From CAZGKW01 sp964526295 (GTDB taxonomy: Bacteria > Planctomycetota > Phycisphaerae > FEN-1346), in contig CAZGKW010000008.1 in the NCBI GenBank assembly GCA_964526295.1, positions 62,001-126,000 of the forward strand: 64,000 nucleotides of DNA, written 5' to 3'. The notes under the pieces are model-generated. The model had not been told where the DNA came from. It saw only the letters and a list, made by a program, of their open reading frames with translations, and searched no databases. Below are positions 42,857 through 50,633 of the stretch, one piece after another. A program made the translations under genes and the position numbers. Every line of letters starts with the position of its first letter. Position 1 is the first letter of the stretch.

Positions 42857-43897
42857 ATGTTCATCGACGAGGCCGAAATCTACGTCAAGGCGGGCGACGG
42901 CGGGGACGGGTGCGTCTCCTTCCGCCGCGAGGCCGGCGTCCCGCGGGGCGGCCCGAACGGCGGCGACGGCGGCAAAGGGGGCGACGTCATCCTCCGGGCC
43001 CTGCCCGGACTCGACACCCTCCTCGACTTCCGCGGAAGACACCACTGGCGGGCCGAGGACGGCCGGCCCGGGCGCGGCAAGGACCAGTTCGGACGCAGCG
43101 GCGCCGACCTCGTCATCGACGTCCCGCCCGGCACGCTCGTCCACGACCTGCGCCTCGGCATCCTCATCAAGGACCTCGACCGGCCCGGCCTGGAGGTCGT
43201 CGTCGCCCGCGGCGGCAAGGGCGGACGCGGCAACAAGGCCTTCGCCACCGCCACCAACCAGACACCCCGCCACTCCGAGCCCGGCCGGCCCGGCGAGGAG
43301 CGGCACCTGAGGCTCGAGCTGAAGCTCATCGCCGACGTCGGCCTCGTCGGCCTTCCGAACGCCGGCAAAAGCACCCTCCTGTCGCGCCTGTCGGCGGCCC
43401 GGCCCAAGGTGGCCGACTACCCCTTCACGACCCTCCAGCCTCACCTCGGCATCGTCAAGGCCGGCCCGGAGCGGCGGTTCGTCATGGCCGACCTGCCCGG
43501 CCTCATCGAGGGGGCCCACCAGGGCGTGGGTCTGGGCGACGAGTTCCTGAAGCACATCGAGCGGACGAGGGCCCTGGTGCACCTCGTCGAGATCGAGCCG
43601 CACACCGGCCAGACGCCCGCCGGGGCGTACCGGGCGATCCGGGCCGAGCTGGAGGCCTACAGCCCGGCCCTGGCCGAGAAACCCGAGCTGGTCGTCCTGA
43701 CGAAGGCGGACCTGTTGCCGGGCGACGCCGAACCTCGGCTCGAGCTGGCCGCCGCGATCGACCGGCCGGTGGTCGCCATTTCGAGCGTCTCGGGTGAGGG
43801 GCTCGACCGGCTGCTTGCCGGCATCGTGGAGCTTCTCGACCGGTCGGCCGCCCCCGCCGAGACGCCCGCCCGGCCGCCGTGGGAGAGGGAGCGATGA
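42857..43897 (+). CDS. obgE: GTPase Obg (ribosome assembly)
   Basis: A 346-residue Obg-family GTPase. The glycine-rich Obg fold is present (AGDGGDGCVSFRREAG, GGDGGKGGDVILRA), followed by the G domain with GLPNAGKST (G1), DLPGLIEGAH (G3) and TKADL (G4). Obg couples ribosome large-subunit assembly to growth. The C-terminal Obg domain of some lineages is absent. ATG 42857 is taken as the start with a weak upstream site (GGGCCGG). It is the first gene of a coupled series with coaX and the MnmE-like gene. Confidence 0.93.
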   Translation: MFIDEAEIYVKAGDGGDGCVSFRREAGVPRGGPNGGDGGKGGDVILRALPGLDTLLDFRGRHHWRAEDGRPGRGKDQFGRSGADLVIDVPPGTLVHDLRLGILIKDLDRPGLEVVVARGGKGGRGNKAFATATNQTPRHSEPGRPGEERHLRLELKLIADVGLVGLPNAGKSTLLSRLSAARPKVADYPFTTLQPHLGIVKAGPERRFVMADLPGLIEGAHQGVGLGDEFLKHIERTRALVHLVEIEPHTGQTPAGAYRAIRAELEAYSPALAEKPELVVLTKADLLPGDAEPRLELAAAIDRPVVAISSVSGEGLDRLLAGIVELLDRSAAPAETPARPPWERER

Positions 43898-44661
43898 GCC
43901 GACTCCTGGCCGTCACCCTGGGCAATACGACCGCCGCCGCGGCCGTCGCGACCGACGGCCGGCTCGGTGAGGCCACGCGCGTGCCGGTCCGCGACGTCGA
44001 AGCACTGCGGGCGGCCCTGGAGGCATTCAGGTCCGCGTCCGCCGAGGGGGAGGCGCCCGTCGCCGCAGCGTCGGTCAACCCGCCCGTGCTCGGGACGTTC
44101 GCCGAGCTGGCGAGGGAGGTGACCGGCCGCCCGCCCCTGGTCGCCGGCCGCGACTTCCCCATCCCCATCCAGACCGACGTCGATGCGCCCGAGAAGGTCG
44201 GCGTCGACCGGTTGCTCGCGGCCTTGGCGGCGCACCGGCGCTGCGGCAAGGCCTGCATCGTCATCGACGCCGGCACGGCCGTCACCGTTGATGCGGTGAG
44301 CGTCGAAGGCGTCTTCCTGGGCGGCGCGATCTTCCCCGGCCCCGGTCTCATGGCCCGGTCGCTGGCCGAAGGGACGGCCCAGCTCCCGCTCGTCGGGCCC
44401 GACCGCCTGAGCATGCCGCCGCGGGTCATCGGCAGGAACACCGAGGAGGCCATCCGCGCCGGCGTCATGAGGGCCCTGGCGGGCGGTATCGTCGGCCTCG
44501 TCGAGGGCATGACCGACGAGATGGGCAAGCGGCCCGTCGTCTACATCACCGGCGGGTATGCACCGACGCCCGCCGAAGGAGTTGACGACCCCTGGACCGT
44601 CGCGCCGGAGCTGGTCCTGGAGGGGCTGGTCCTGGCCTGCCGCGAGTCGCCGGAGCGGTGA
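43894..44661 (+). CDS. coaX: Type III pantothenate kinase
   Basis: A 255-residue CoaX enzyme (first step of coenzyme A synthesis). GNTT replaces the usual DxGNT phosphate-binding motif. Family signatures are GVDRLLAALAA and IDAGTAVTVDAV, with GGAIFPGPGLMARSL following. It uses ATP, and usually monovalent cations, to phosphorylate pantothenate. The start overlaps the obgE stop (ATGA), and its own stop overlaps the next start (GTGA). Confidence 0.9.
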   Translation: MSRLLAVTLGNTTAAAAVATDGRLGEATRVPVRDVEALRAALEAFRSASAEGEAPVAAASVNPPVLGTFAELAREVTGRPPLVAGRDFPIPIQTDVDAPEKVGVDRLLAALAAHRRCGKACIVIDAGTAVTVDAVSVEGVFLGGAIFPGPGLMARSLAEGTAQLPLVGPDRLSMPPRVIGRNTEEAIRAGVMRALAGGIVGLVEGMTDEMGKRPVVYITGGYAPTPAEGVDDPWTVAPELVLEGLVLACRESPER

Positions 44662-45806
44662 GCGGCGGCGCGACGAGTGCGTTCGCCGTCCTGACGCCGC
44701 CGGGCCGGGGGGGCATCGCGGTCCTTCGCTGCACCGGCCCGCGCGCCGCCGATGCGGTCTGTGCGTGCTTCAGAGCGGCGGGGCGTTACGCGGAGCCGCC
44801 CGAGCCGGGGCGGCTGGCCTACGGCCACGTCGTCGATGCCGATGGGTGGCCGCTCGACGAGGTCATTCTCTACCGCGCCGCCGCCGACCGCTTCGAGGTC
44901 AACTGCCACGGGGGCCCGGCCGCCGTCCGGGCCGTCCGTGCCCGCCTCGCGGCATGCGGCCTGGCCGAAGTCGGCGCGGATGAGCTCTTGGTCCTCGAAA
45001 GCGGCCCTTGGATCGAGCGGGCCGCCCGTCGGATGCTCCGGGAGGCCCGGACGCCGCCGGCCGCCCGGGTGCTCGTCGATCAGCTCGGCGGCGCGCTCGC
45101 GGCCGAGATCGAGCGGGCGATGGAAGCCCTCGCGGAGGAGCGGCCCGGTGAAGCCGCGGAGGTGCTTGACGCCCTCCTGGCGCGGTGGCGGACACTCGGG
45201 CGGCACCTCGCGCGGCCGCCGCGCATCGCCGTCGCCGGCCGTCCCAACGTCGGCAAGAGCACCCTCCTGAACCGCCTCCTGGGCATGGAACGGGCCCTTA
45301 CCAGCCCCCAGCCGGGCACGACCCGCGACTATCTCGACGCCCCCGCCTCCTTGGGCGGCCTCCCCGCCGTCCTTGTCGACACGGCCGGCCTGCGCGAGAC
45401 CGACGATGAGGTCGAGCGGTCGGGCGTCGAGCGGGCCGGCCGCCAAGCCGAGACGGCCGACCTGGTGGTCTATCTGCTCGACGCCACGCAAGGAGAGACG
45501 GAGGAGGATCGGTCGGCGCTGGCCGCCCTCAGGGAACGCGCCCTCGCGGCGTGGAACAAGATCGATCTCGCGCCGCCGCCGGCGGGAGGGCCACCGGGCG
45601 CTCGGGCGATCTCGGCCCTCTCGGGCAACGGGCTCTCGGAGTTGATGGGTGCGATCCTCGCGCGGCTCGACTACCGCCCTGCCCCGCCCGGCACGGCCGT
45701 GCCGTTCACGGCCGAGCAGGCCGAATCGCTCGAAGCGGCCCGGCAAGCGATCGCCGATGGACAACTCCGTACCGCCCGCGACCACCTCGGGCCGCTCCTC
45801 ACGTGA
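44658..45806 (+). CDS. mnmE: MnmE-like GTPase, shortened, without the C-terminal cysteine motif
   Basis: A 382-residue protein from a GTG that overlaps the coaX stop. The MnmE N-terminal domain (TPPGRGGIAVLRCTG) and the G domain (GRPNVGKSTLL, PGTTRD, DTAGLRETDDEVERSGVERA, NKID) are present. MnmE with MnmG modifies U34 of several tRNAs. The protein is shorter than the usual 450 residues: the RPGEFSERAF start of the helical domain is not recognisable, and the terminal CIGK motif is missing. It may be a divergent MnmE or a paralogous GTPase; tRNA modification is not assured. Confidence 0.7.
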   Translation: MSGGATSAFAVLTPPGRGGIAVLRCTGPRAADAVCACFRAAGRYAEPPEPGRLAYGHVVDADGWPLDEVILYRAAADRFEVNCHGGPAAVRAVRARLAACGLAEVGADELLVLESGPWIERAARRMLREARTPPAARVLVDQLGGALAAEIERAMEALAEERPGEAAEVLDALLARWRTLGRHLARPPRIAVAGRPNVGKSTLLNRLLGMERALTSPQPGTTRDYLDAPASLGGLPAVLVDTAGLRETDDEVERSGVERAGRQAETADLVVYLLDATQGETEEDRSALAALRERALAAWNKIDLAPPPAGGPPGARAISALSGNGLSELMGAILARLDYRPAPPGTAVPFTAEQAESLEAARQAIADGQLRTARDHLGPLLT

Positions 45807-45869
45807 GCCATTCGACACGGCTTCGGCGCGGTCGGTCTCCGTGCCGAACGCCTTAGGAGCCGGGAAGAC

Positions 45870-45893
45870 GCGGCGGGCGTGGAGACCCGCCGC
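45870..45893 (+). terminator. Hairpin after the MnmE-like gene
   Basis: An 8-bp stem (GCGGCGGG/CCCGCCGC, loop of 8) lies 64 bases after the stop; no T-run follows. It may serve as a terminator for either converging transcript. Confidence 0.4.
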
Positions 45894-45907
45894 GCGCCTG
45901 TCTATAG

Positions 45908-45950
45908 CCTCCCTCTCCCCTGGCGGGAGAGGGGCGGGGTGAGGGGGACG
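45908..45950. repeat. REP-like palindromic element
   Basis: CCCTCTCCC and GGGAGAGGG form a 9-bp stem with a 5-base loop (45911-45933), followed by GCGGGGTGAGGGGG. This wording is a familiar dispersed extragenic palindrome in many high-G+C genomes. It sits between the convergent mnmE-like and rseP genes. Only one copy was found in this window. Confidence 0.5.
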
Positions 45951-45969
45951 ACGGCTGTGGCCCAGCCTC

Positions 45970-47847
45970 TCAGCCGAAGTACCACTCGATGAGGCGCACG
46001 ATGTCCTGCCACGTAACCAGGACGAAGAGCGTCAGGATGGCGATCCAGGCGACCGTCCAGATGGCGTTGCGGATCTTCATGCTGACCGGGCTGCCCTTGA
46101 CCGCCTCGATGCCCAGGAACAGGACGTGCCCCCCGTCGAACGGCGGAAGGGGCAGGAAGTTCAGGACGGCGATGAAGACGCCGATGATGGCCCAGAACTC
46201 CATCAGCGTCCCGATGCCCTTGGCCGCCACCTGCCGCGACACGTCGACGATGCCGATCGGGCCGGCGACGGCGGTGGGCTTGACCTGGCGGCGGATGAGC
46301 TGCCGCAGGTTCCAATAGGCCCGGCGGACCCACAGGGCGGCCTGCTTGAAGCCCCGGCCGACGGCCGTCAGGGGGTTCGTGACCCGGGGCAGGGCGATGT
46401 ACTCGGGTTCCGGGACGGCGCCGGCCAGCGTGACCTTCTCGGGCGGCTCCTTCGCCACCTGGTACCGGAGGGTCTGCTGCACCCCGCCGCGCTCGACGAC
46501 AACCGGCACGGCTTTCTCGAGGGCATCCCACTCCAGGAGCCTGAGGAGCTGCTGCCAGTTGGCGACCCGCTCCGTGGGATCTTCGCCGACGCCCACGATG
46601 CGGTCGCCCCGCTCGAAGCCCGCCTCGGCGGCCGGGCCGTCCGGGTCCACGTAGCCGACGATCGGCTCGTCGGCCGCGGTCTGCATCCGGACGCCGATCA
46701 CCGGGGGCTCCTGCCCTTCCGGGAGGTGCGGGACGGGCTGGACGCTCACTTCCTGCGTCTCGCGCGAGAAGAGCAGGCCGGTCGTGCGTCGAACCCGGAC
46801 TGTGATGGGCATCCCGGCCCCGGCCTCGCGGACGGTCTCCTGGAGCTCTTCCATGCTGGGCCAGTCGACCTCGCCGACCGCCACGATGAGATCGCCCGGC
46901 TTCAGGCCGACCGTCTCGGCGGGGGAGCCCGGCTTGACGTCGCCCACCAGGGTAGGGGGCATCATGCCCAGGTCGTAGATGGTCTGGTCGTCCGGGGCGA
47001 CGGTGAGGGTCTCCTCGCGTCCGTCGCGTTCGATCTTCAGCTCGACCGCGGCGTCGCCCGCTTCTTCGAGGCGGGCCTCCACGTCCCGCCACAGGTCGAC
47101 GGGCCCCCCGGCGACGGCGCGGACCCTGTCGCCCCGCTCCAGGCCCACCTGGTCCGCCGGAGACGGGCGGCCGAGCGAATCGCCGAACACCTTCACCACG
47201 TGCGTGGACGAGAGCGGCGCGATGCCGATGACGGGGAACATATCGCCTTCGGCGGTCCGGACGGTCTTGGTGATCCGCTCCGGCGCGGCGGTGCCCTCGA
47301 CGGGCCGCTCGACGGTCAGGGAGATCTCCTCGTCGGCGTCCGAGAGGGCGATCGCCATCTGGACGTCGGTGAACGACTGGACGGGTCGGCCCTCCACGGC
47401 CACGATGCGGTCGCGTTCCTGGAAGCCGGCCTGATCGGCGGGCATGCCGGGGACCACGTTGCCGATGACGGGCGAGGGGGCCTGAATGCCGACGACCGGG
47501 GCCAGGGCAAACAGGACGATCGCCAGCACCAGGTTCATCGCCACGCCCGAAGAGAACACGATGGCCCGCTGCCACGGGGGTTTGTTGCACAGGGCCCGGG
47601 GGTCGTCCTTGGCCTCGTCGTCGGGATGCTCGCCCGGCATGTCGACGAACCCGCCGAACGGGATGGCCCGGATGGAGTACTCCGTCTCGCCCCGCTTCCA
47701 CTTGACGATGGGCGGGCCCAGAAAAATGGCGAACCGCCGGACCAGGACCCCGAACCGCCGGGCCGCCAGGAAGTGGCCCAGCTCGTGGACCAGGATCACC
47801 AGCCCGAACGCAATCCCTACCTCGACGATGTGTATGACGTCAGACAC
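45970..47847 (-). CDS. rseP: Site-2 protease RseP-like zinc metalloprotease with four PDZ domains
   Basis: A 625-residue intramembrane protease. The N-terminal segment has HELGH (21-25), and the C-terminal membrane segment has NFLPLPPFDGGH. Four PDZ-like units are visible between them, starting near IGNVVPGMPADQAGF, GRPSPADQVGLERGD, VGDVKPGSPAETVGL and VGYVDPDGPAAEAGF. E. coli RseP has two. The GTG start at 47847 lies ten bases after GGAGG and overlaps the end of dxr by 31 bases, as in the frequent dxr-rseP pairing. It probably cleaves anti-sigma factors or signal peptides in the inner membrane. Confidence 0.88.
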   Translation of the reverse strand: MSDVIHIVEVGIAFGLVILVHELGHFLAARRFGVLVRRFAIFLGPPIVKWKRGETEYSIRAIPFGGFVDMPGEHPDDEAKDDPRALCNKPPWQRAIVFSSGVAMNLVLAIVLFALAPVVGIQAPSPVIGNVVPGMPADQAGFQERDRIVAVEGRPVQSFTDVQMAIALSDADEEISLTVERPVEGTAAPERITKTVRTAEGDMFPVIGIAPLSSTHVVKVFGDSLGRPSPADQVGLERGDRVRAVAGGPVDLWRDVEARLEEAGDAAVELKIERDGREETLTVAPDDQTIYDLGMMPPTLVGDVKPGSPAETVGLKPGDLIVAVGEVDWPSMEELQETVREAGAGMPITVRVRRTTGLLFSRETQEVSVQPVPHLPEGQEPPVIGVRMQTAADEPIVGYVDPDGPAAEAGFERGDRIVGVGEDPTERVANWQQLLRLLEWDALEKAVPVVVERGGVQQTLRYQVAKEPPEKVTLAGAVPEPEYIALPRVTNPLTAVGRGFKQAALWVRRAYWNLRQLIRRQVKPTAVAGPIGIVDVSRQVAAKGIGTLMEFWAIIGVFIAVLNFLPLPPFDGGHVLFLGIEAVKGSPVSMKIRNAIWTVAWIAILTLFVLVTWQDIVRLIEWYFG

Positions 47848-48986
47848 CTCTTGGTTTCCTCCCGGGCCCAGGTCTCGACCGCCAGGATATCGTCCAGCGA
47901 CGGCTCCGCCGTCCAGTCGTGTATCTCGAGGACCCGCTCGACGAGCGGGACGATGTCGGTGAACCGGATCCGGCCCTCCAGGAACGCCTCGACGGCCGTC
48001 TCGTCGGCCCCCGAGAGGACCGCCCCGAGGGTCCCTCCCCGCCGCACCACCTCGAAGCCCAGCCGGAGGGCGGGGAACCGGTCCGTATCCGGCTCCTCGA
48101 ACTCCAGCCGCCCCAGGGCCGCCAGGTCCAGACGCGGCCATGGCGCCTCCCGGCGCTCCGGGTACGTCAGGGCGTACTGGATGGGCGCCCGCATGTCGGG
48201 CGGCCCGAGCTGGGCCACGACCGAGCCGTCCACAAACTCGACCAGCGAGTGGACCGTCGACTGGCGATGGACGAGCACGCGGACCTCGTCGGCCGCCAGC
48301 CCGAACAGGTGATGGGCCTCGATCACCTCCAGGGCCTTGTTCATCAGCGTGGCCGAGTCGACGGTGATCTTGCGGCCCATCGACCACGTGGGGTGGTCGA
48401 GGGCGTCCTCGGCCGTGACGTCGTCCAGCTCATGGCGGGGTCGGCGATAGAACGGCCCGCCGCTCGCCGTCAGGACGACCCGGCGGACTTCTTCGCGTCG
48501 ACCGGAGGCCATGGCCTGGAAGATCGCCGAGTGCTCGCTGTCGACCGGGAGGACCTCGGCCCCGGCCTCGCGGGCCTCGCGCATGACGAGCCGCCCGGCC
48601 ATGACGAGGCTCTCCTTGTTCGCCAGGGCCAGCCGCTTGCCCGCCCGGACGGCGGCCAGGGCCGCCGGCAGCCCCGCCCCGCCGACGATCGCCGAGACGA
48701 CGACGTCGACCTCGTCCGAGGCGGCCGCCGCCGCCAGCCCCTCCGGACCGACGAGCACCTCGGGCCGGCACCCGGCCGGGAGGGCGTCCTCCAGCGCCAG
48801 GGCCCGCTCGTGGTCCCGGACACAGACCACGCCCGCGCCGGTCTCGGCGGCCTGCTCGGCCAGGAGCTCCACGTTGTTCCCGGCGGCCAGGGCGACCGGG
48901 CGGAACTCATCCCCCAGCGAGCGGACGACCTCCAACGTCATCCGGCCGATGGAACCGGTGGAACCCAGGATGGCAAGGGTCGGCAA
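47817..48986 (-). CDS. dxr: 1-deoxy-D-xylulose 5-phosphate reductoisomerase
   Basis: A 389-residue enzyme for the second step of the MEP isoprenoid pathway, using NADPH and a divalent metal. LGSTGSIG (7-14) is the nucleotide motif; LANKESLVMAG, PVDSEHSAIFQ and LTASGGPF are conserved, and HPTWSMGRKITVDSATLMNK is the family signature. Length is typical. The gene is upstream of and overlaps rseP. No cdsA or ispU is seen next to it in this window. Confidence 0.95.
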   Translation of the reverse strand: MPTLAILGSTGSIGRMTLEVVRSLGDEFRPVALAAGNNVELLAEQAAETGAGVVCVRDHERALALEDALPAGCRPEVLVGPEGLAAAAASDEVDVVVSAIVGGAGLPAALAAVRAGKRLALANKESLVMAGRLVMREAREAGAEVLPVDSEHSAIFQAMASGRREEVRRVVLTASGGPFYRRPRHELDDVTAEDALDHPTWSMGRKITVDSATLMNKALEVIEAHHLFGLAADEVRVLVHRQSTVHSLVEFVDGSVVAQLGPPDMRAPIQYALTYPERREAPWPRLDLAALGRLEFEEPDTDRFPALRLGFEVVRRGGTLGAVLSGADETAVEAFLEGRIRFTDIVPLVERVLEIHDWTAEPSLDDILAVETWAREETKRCLTSYTSSR

Positions 48987-49103
48987 GGCCTCACGCTCCG
49001 CCAGGCTTCAGGGGCAGGGAACCGAGTGTACGCCCGCCGGGCGCCGGTTTCAATGGCGAAGCCCGCCGCGGGGAGGCGAGGCCTGCGGGCCGACGGCAAG
49101 GAG

Positions 49104-49119
49104 CATTCCGGGCGGAATG
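49104..49119. promoter_or_regulatory. Operator-like inverted repeat upstream of the lipoprotein gene
   Basis: CATTCC (49104-49109), GGGC spacer, GGAATG (49114-49119): a perfect 6-bp repeat about 28 bases before the TACAAT box. It may be a binding site of a dimeric regulator. Confidence 0.3.
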
Positions 49120-49180
49120 AATCCTTTCCCGACCCGGGGCGTCCAATACAATAGGAAAGACGAACCCGGAGGACTAGCAG

Positions 49181-49891
49181 ATGGTCTGCCTGCGAAGCGG
49201 CCGCGCCCTACTTGTCCTGGCGGCGGTCCTATCGGTCGCGGGGGCGGCCGGGTGCGGGGGGCCGCGATACGTCTATTTCCGGCCCGCCCGCGAGACACAT
49301 CGGCCCGTCGACGACTACGCCCCCGAGGGCGAGGAGAAGCTCCCGCCCGAGGCCGGGGACATCGACGTCGGCGTGGCCGCCCGTGGCGTGGTGCGGGGCA
49401 AGAAAGACGAGGTCCCGGAGGAGTCGGTCCACGTCCACCTGGACGTGGCCAACCGCGGGGCCGAGCCGTTCGTCCTGGAGCCCGCCGGTGCCAGGCTGAT
49501 CGACGACGAGGGCAACGAACGGGCCGGGGCACGCCTGGAGAACGCCGCCGAGGACGGCGCGCCGCTCGCCCTGCCGCCGGGCAAGAAGGCCAAGTACACG
49601 CTGGCGTTCGACCTGCCCCGCGGCACGCAGTTCGAGAGCATCGGGTCGTTCCGCGTCCGCTGGCCCTACCGGTACGGCGACCGGGGCTACACGGCCGAGA
49701 CGAAATTCATCAAAATCGAGGAGGTCGAGTACGACTACTACCCTGGTCCCTACTACGGTCCTTACTACGGCCCCTACCACTACTACCACCCCTCTTACTA
49801 CTGGCATTACCCCTACCACTACCCCTATTACTACCGGCCGTGGTACGGGCGGTGGAACATCCATCTGGGGTACATCCACCACGGTCACTGA
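49181..49891 (+). CDS. Lipoprotein with tyrosine/histidine-rich C-terminal tail
   Basis: A 236-residue protein with a lipobox (VAGAAGC, Cys25) after an N-terminal membrane segment; GGAGGA precedes the ATG. The middle (about 80-165) looks like a beta-sandwich (VHLDVANRGAEPFVLEP, YTLAFDLPRGTQFES). The last 70 residues are dominated by Tyr, Pro and His (DYYPGPYYGPYYGPYHYYHP and so on), an unusual tail probably exposed outside the cell. No family is recognised. A TACAAT -10 (49147-49152) and the operator-like repeat CATTCC-GGGC-GGAATG (49104-49119) lie upstream. Confidence 0.75.
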   Translation: MVCLRSGRALLVLAAVLSVAGAAGCGGPRYVYFRPARETHRPVDDYAPEGEEKLPPEAGDIDVGVAARGVVRGKKDEVPEESVHVHLDVANRGAEPFVLEPAGARLIDDEGNERAGARLENAAEDGAPLALPPGKKAKYTLAFDLPRGTQFESIGSFRVRWPYRYGDRGYTAETKFIKIEEVEYDYYPGPYYGPYYGPYHYYHPSYYWHYPYHYPYYYRPWYGRWNIHLGYIHHGH

Positions 49892-49949
49892 GGTGGGCGG
49901 CGGTCGGCGCCACGGTCGGCGGTCAGCAGATTGAGAGGGCGGTTCGAGG

Positions 49950-50513
49950 CTACTCAGCCTCACCGGCCTTGGTGTCGGCTTTGTCCAGCGAGCCTTTTTC
50001 TTTCGACTTGCCTGTGGCCTTGGCTTCGCCCTCGGCCGGTTTTTTGGCGGGCTTCTTCCGGGGCTTGGATTCGGTCTTGGCCTCAGGCTCAGGCTTGGTT
50101 TCGTGGGCCTTCTGGGCGGGTTTCGCTTCGGCCTCGGCCTTCGCCGGCTTGGACGACTCGGCGGGCTTTTCCTTCGTTTCAGCCTTCGCCGGAGGCTTCG
50201 CCGCGGGCTTGCTCTTGGCCTTGGCCTCGGCGGCCTTCTTCTTGGGGGCGGGCGGTCTTCGCTTGGCCTGGACCTTCTTGCGGGCCTCGTCGGCGTCCTT
50301 GACGGCCTGGCGGGCGTCCCACTTGAACTTCTTCTGGAATTTTTCGACCCGCCCGGCCGTGTCCACGAACCGCTGCTGGCCCGTGTAGAAGGGATGGCAC
50401 TTTGAGCAGACCTCGACGGCCATCTCCGGGATCGTGGCCCGCGTGGTGAAGGAGTTCCCGCAGCCGCAGGTGACGCGGCACTCGACGTAGTCGGGATGGA
50501 TGTCGGCTTTCAT
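49950..50513 (-). CDS. rpmE: 50S ribosomal protein L31 with a long low-complexity C-terminal extension
   Basis: The first 70 residues are a zinc-type L31 (MKADIHPDYVE; Cys16, Cys18, Cys36, Cys39 in CGC and CSKC; FYTGQQRFVDTAGRVEKF). The remaining roughly 115 residues are Lys/Ala/Glu/Pro-rich (RKKVQAKRRPPAPKKK, PAKAEAEAKPAQ), against a usual L31 length of about 70. The tail is likely disordered and highly charged. It may bind RNA or be a planctomycete-specific addition. AGGTCGAGCC precedes the ATG. A transporter gene follows on the same strand. Confidence 0.9.
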   Translation of the reverse strand: MKADIHPDYVECRVTCGCGNSFTTRATIPEMAVEVCSKCHPFYTGQQRFVDTAGRVEKFQKKFKWDARQAVKDADEARKKVQAKRRPPAPKKKAAEAKAKSKPAAKPPAKAETKEKPAESSKPAKAEAEAKPAQKAHETKPEPEAKTESKPRKKPAKKPAEGEAKATGKSKEKGSLDKADTKAGEAE

Positions 50514-50633
50514 GGCTCGACCTCTTCGGGGCCCGTACGGGCGGTTCGTCCGTGCGTCTCGCCGGACCCTTGACCGACCGACCCGGCGGGCAAAGATGCG
50601 TATTATACGCCGGGATCGACCGGATGCAAGGCC

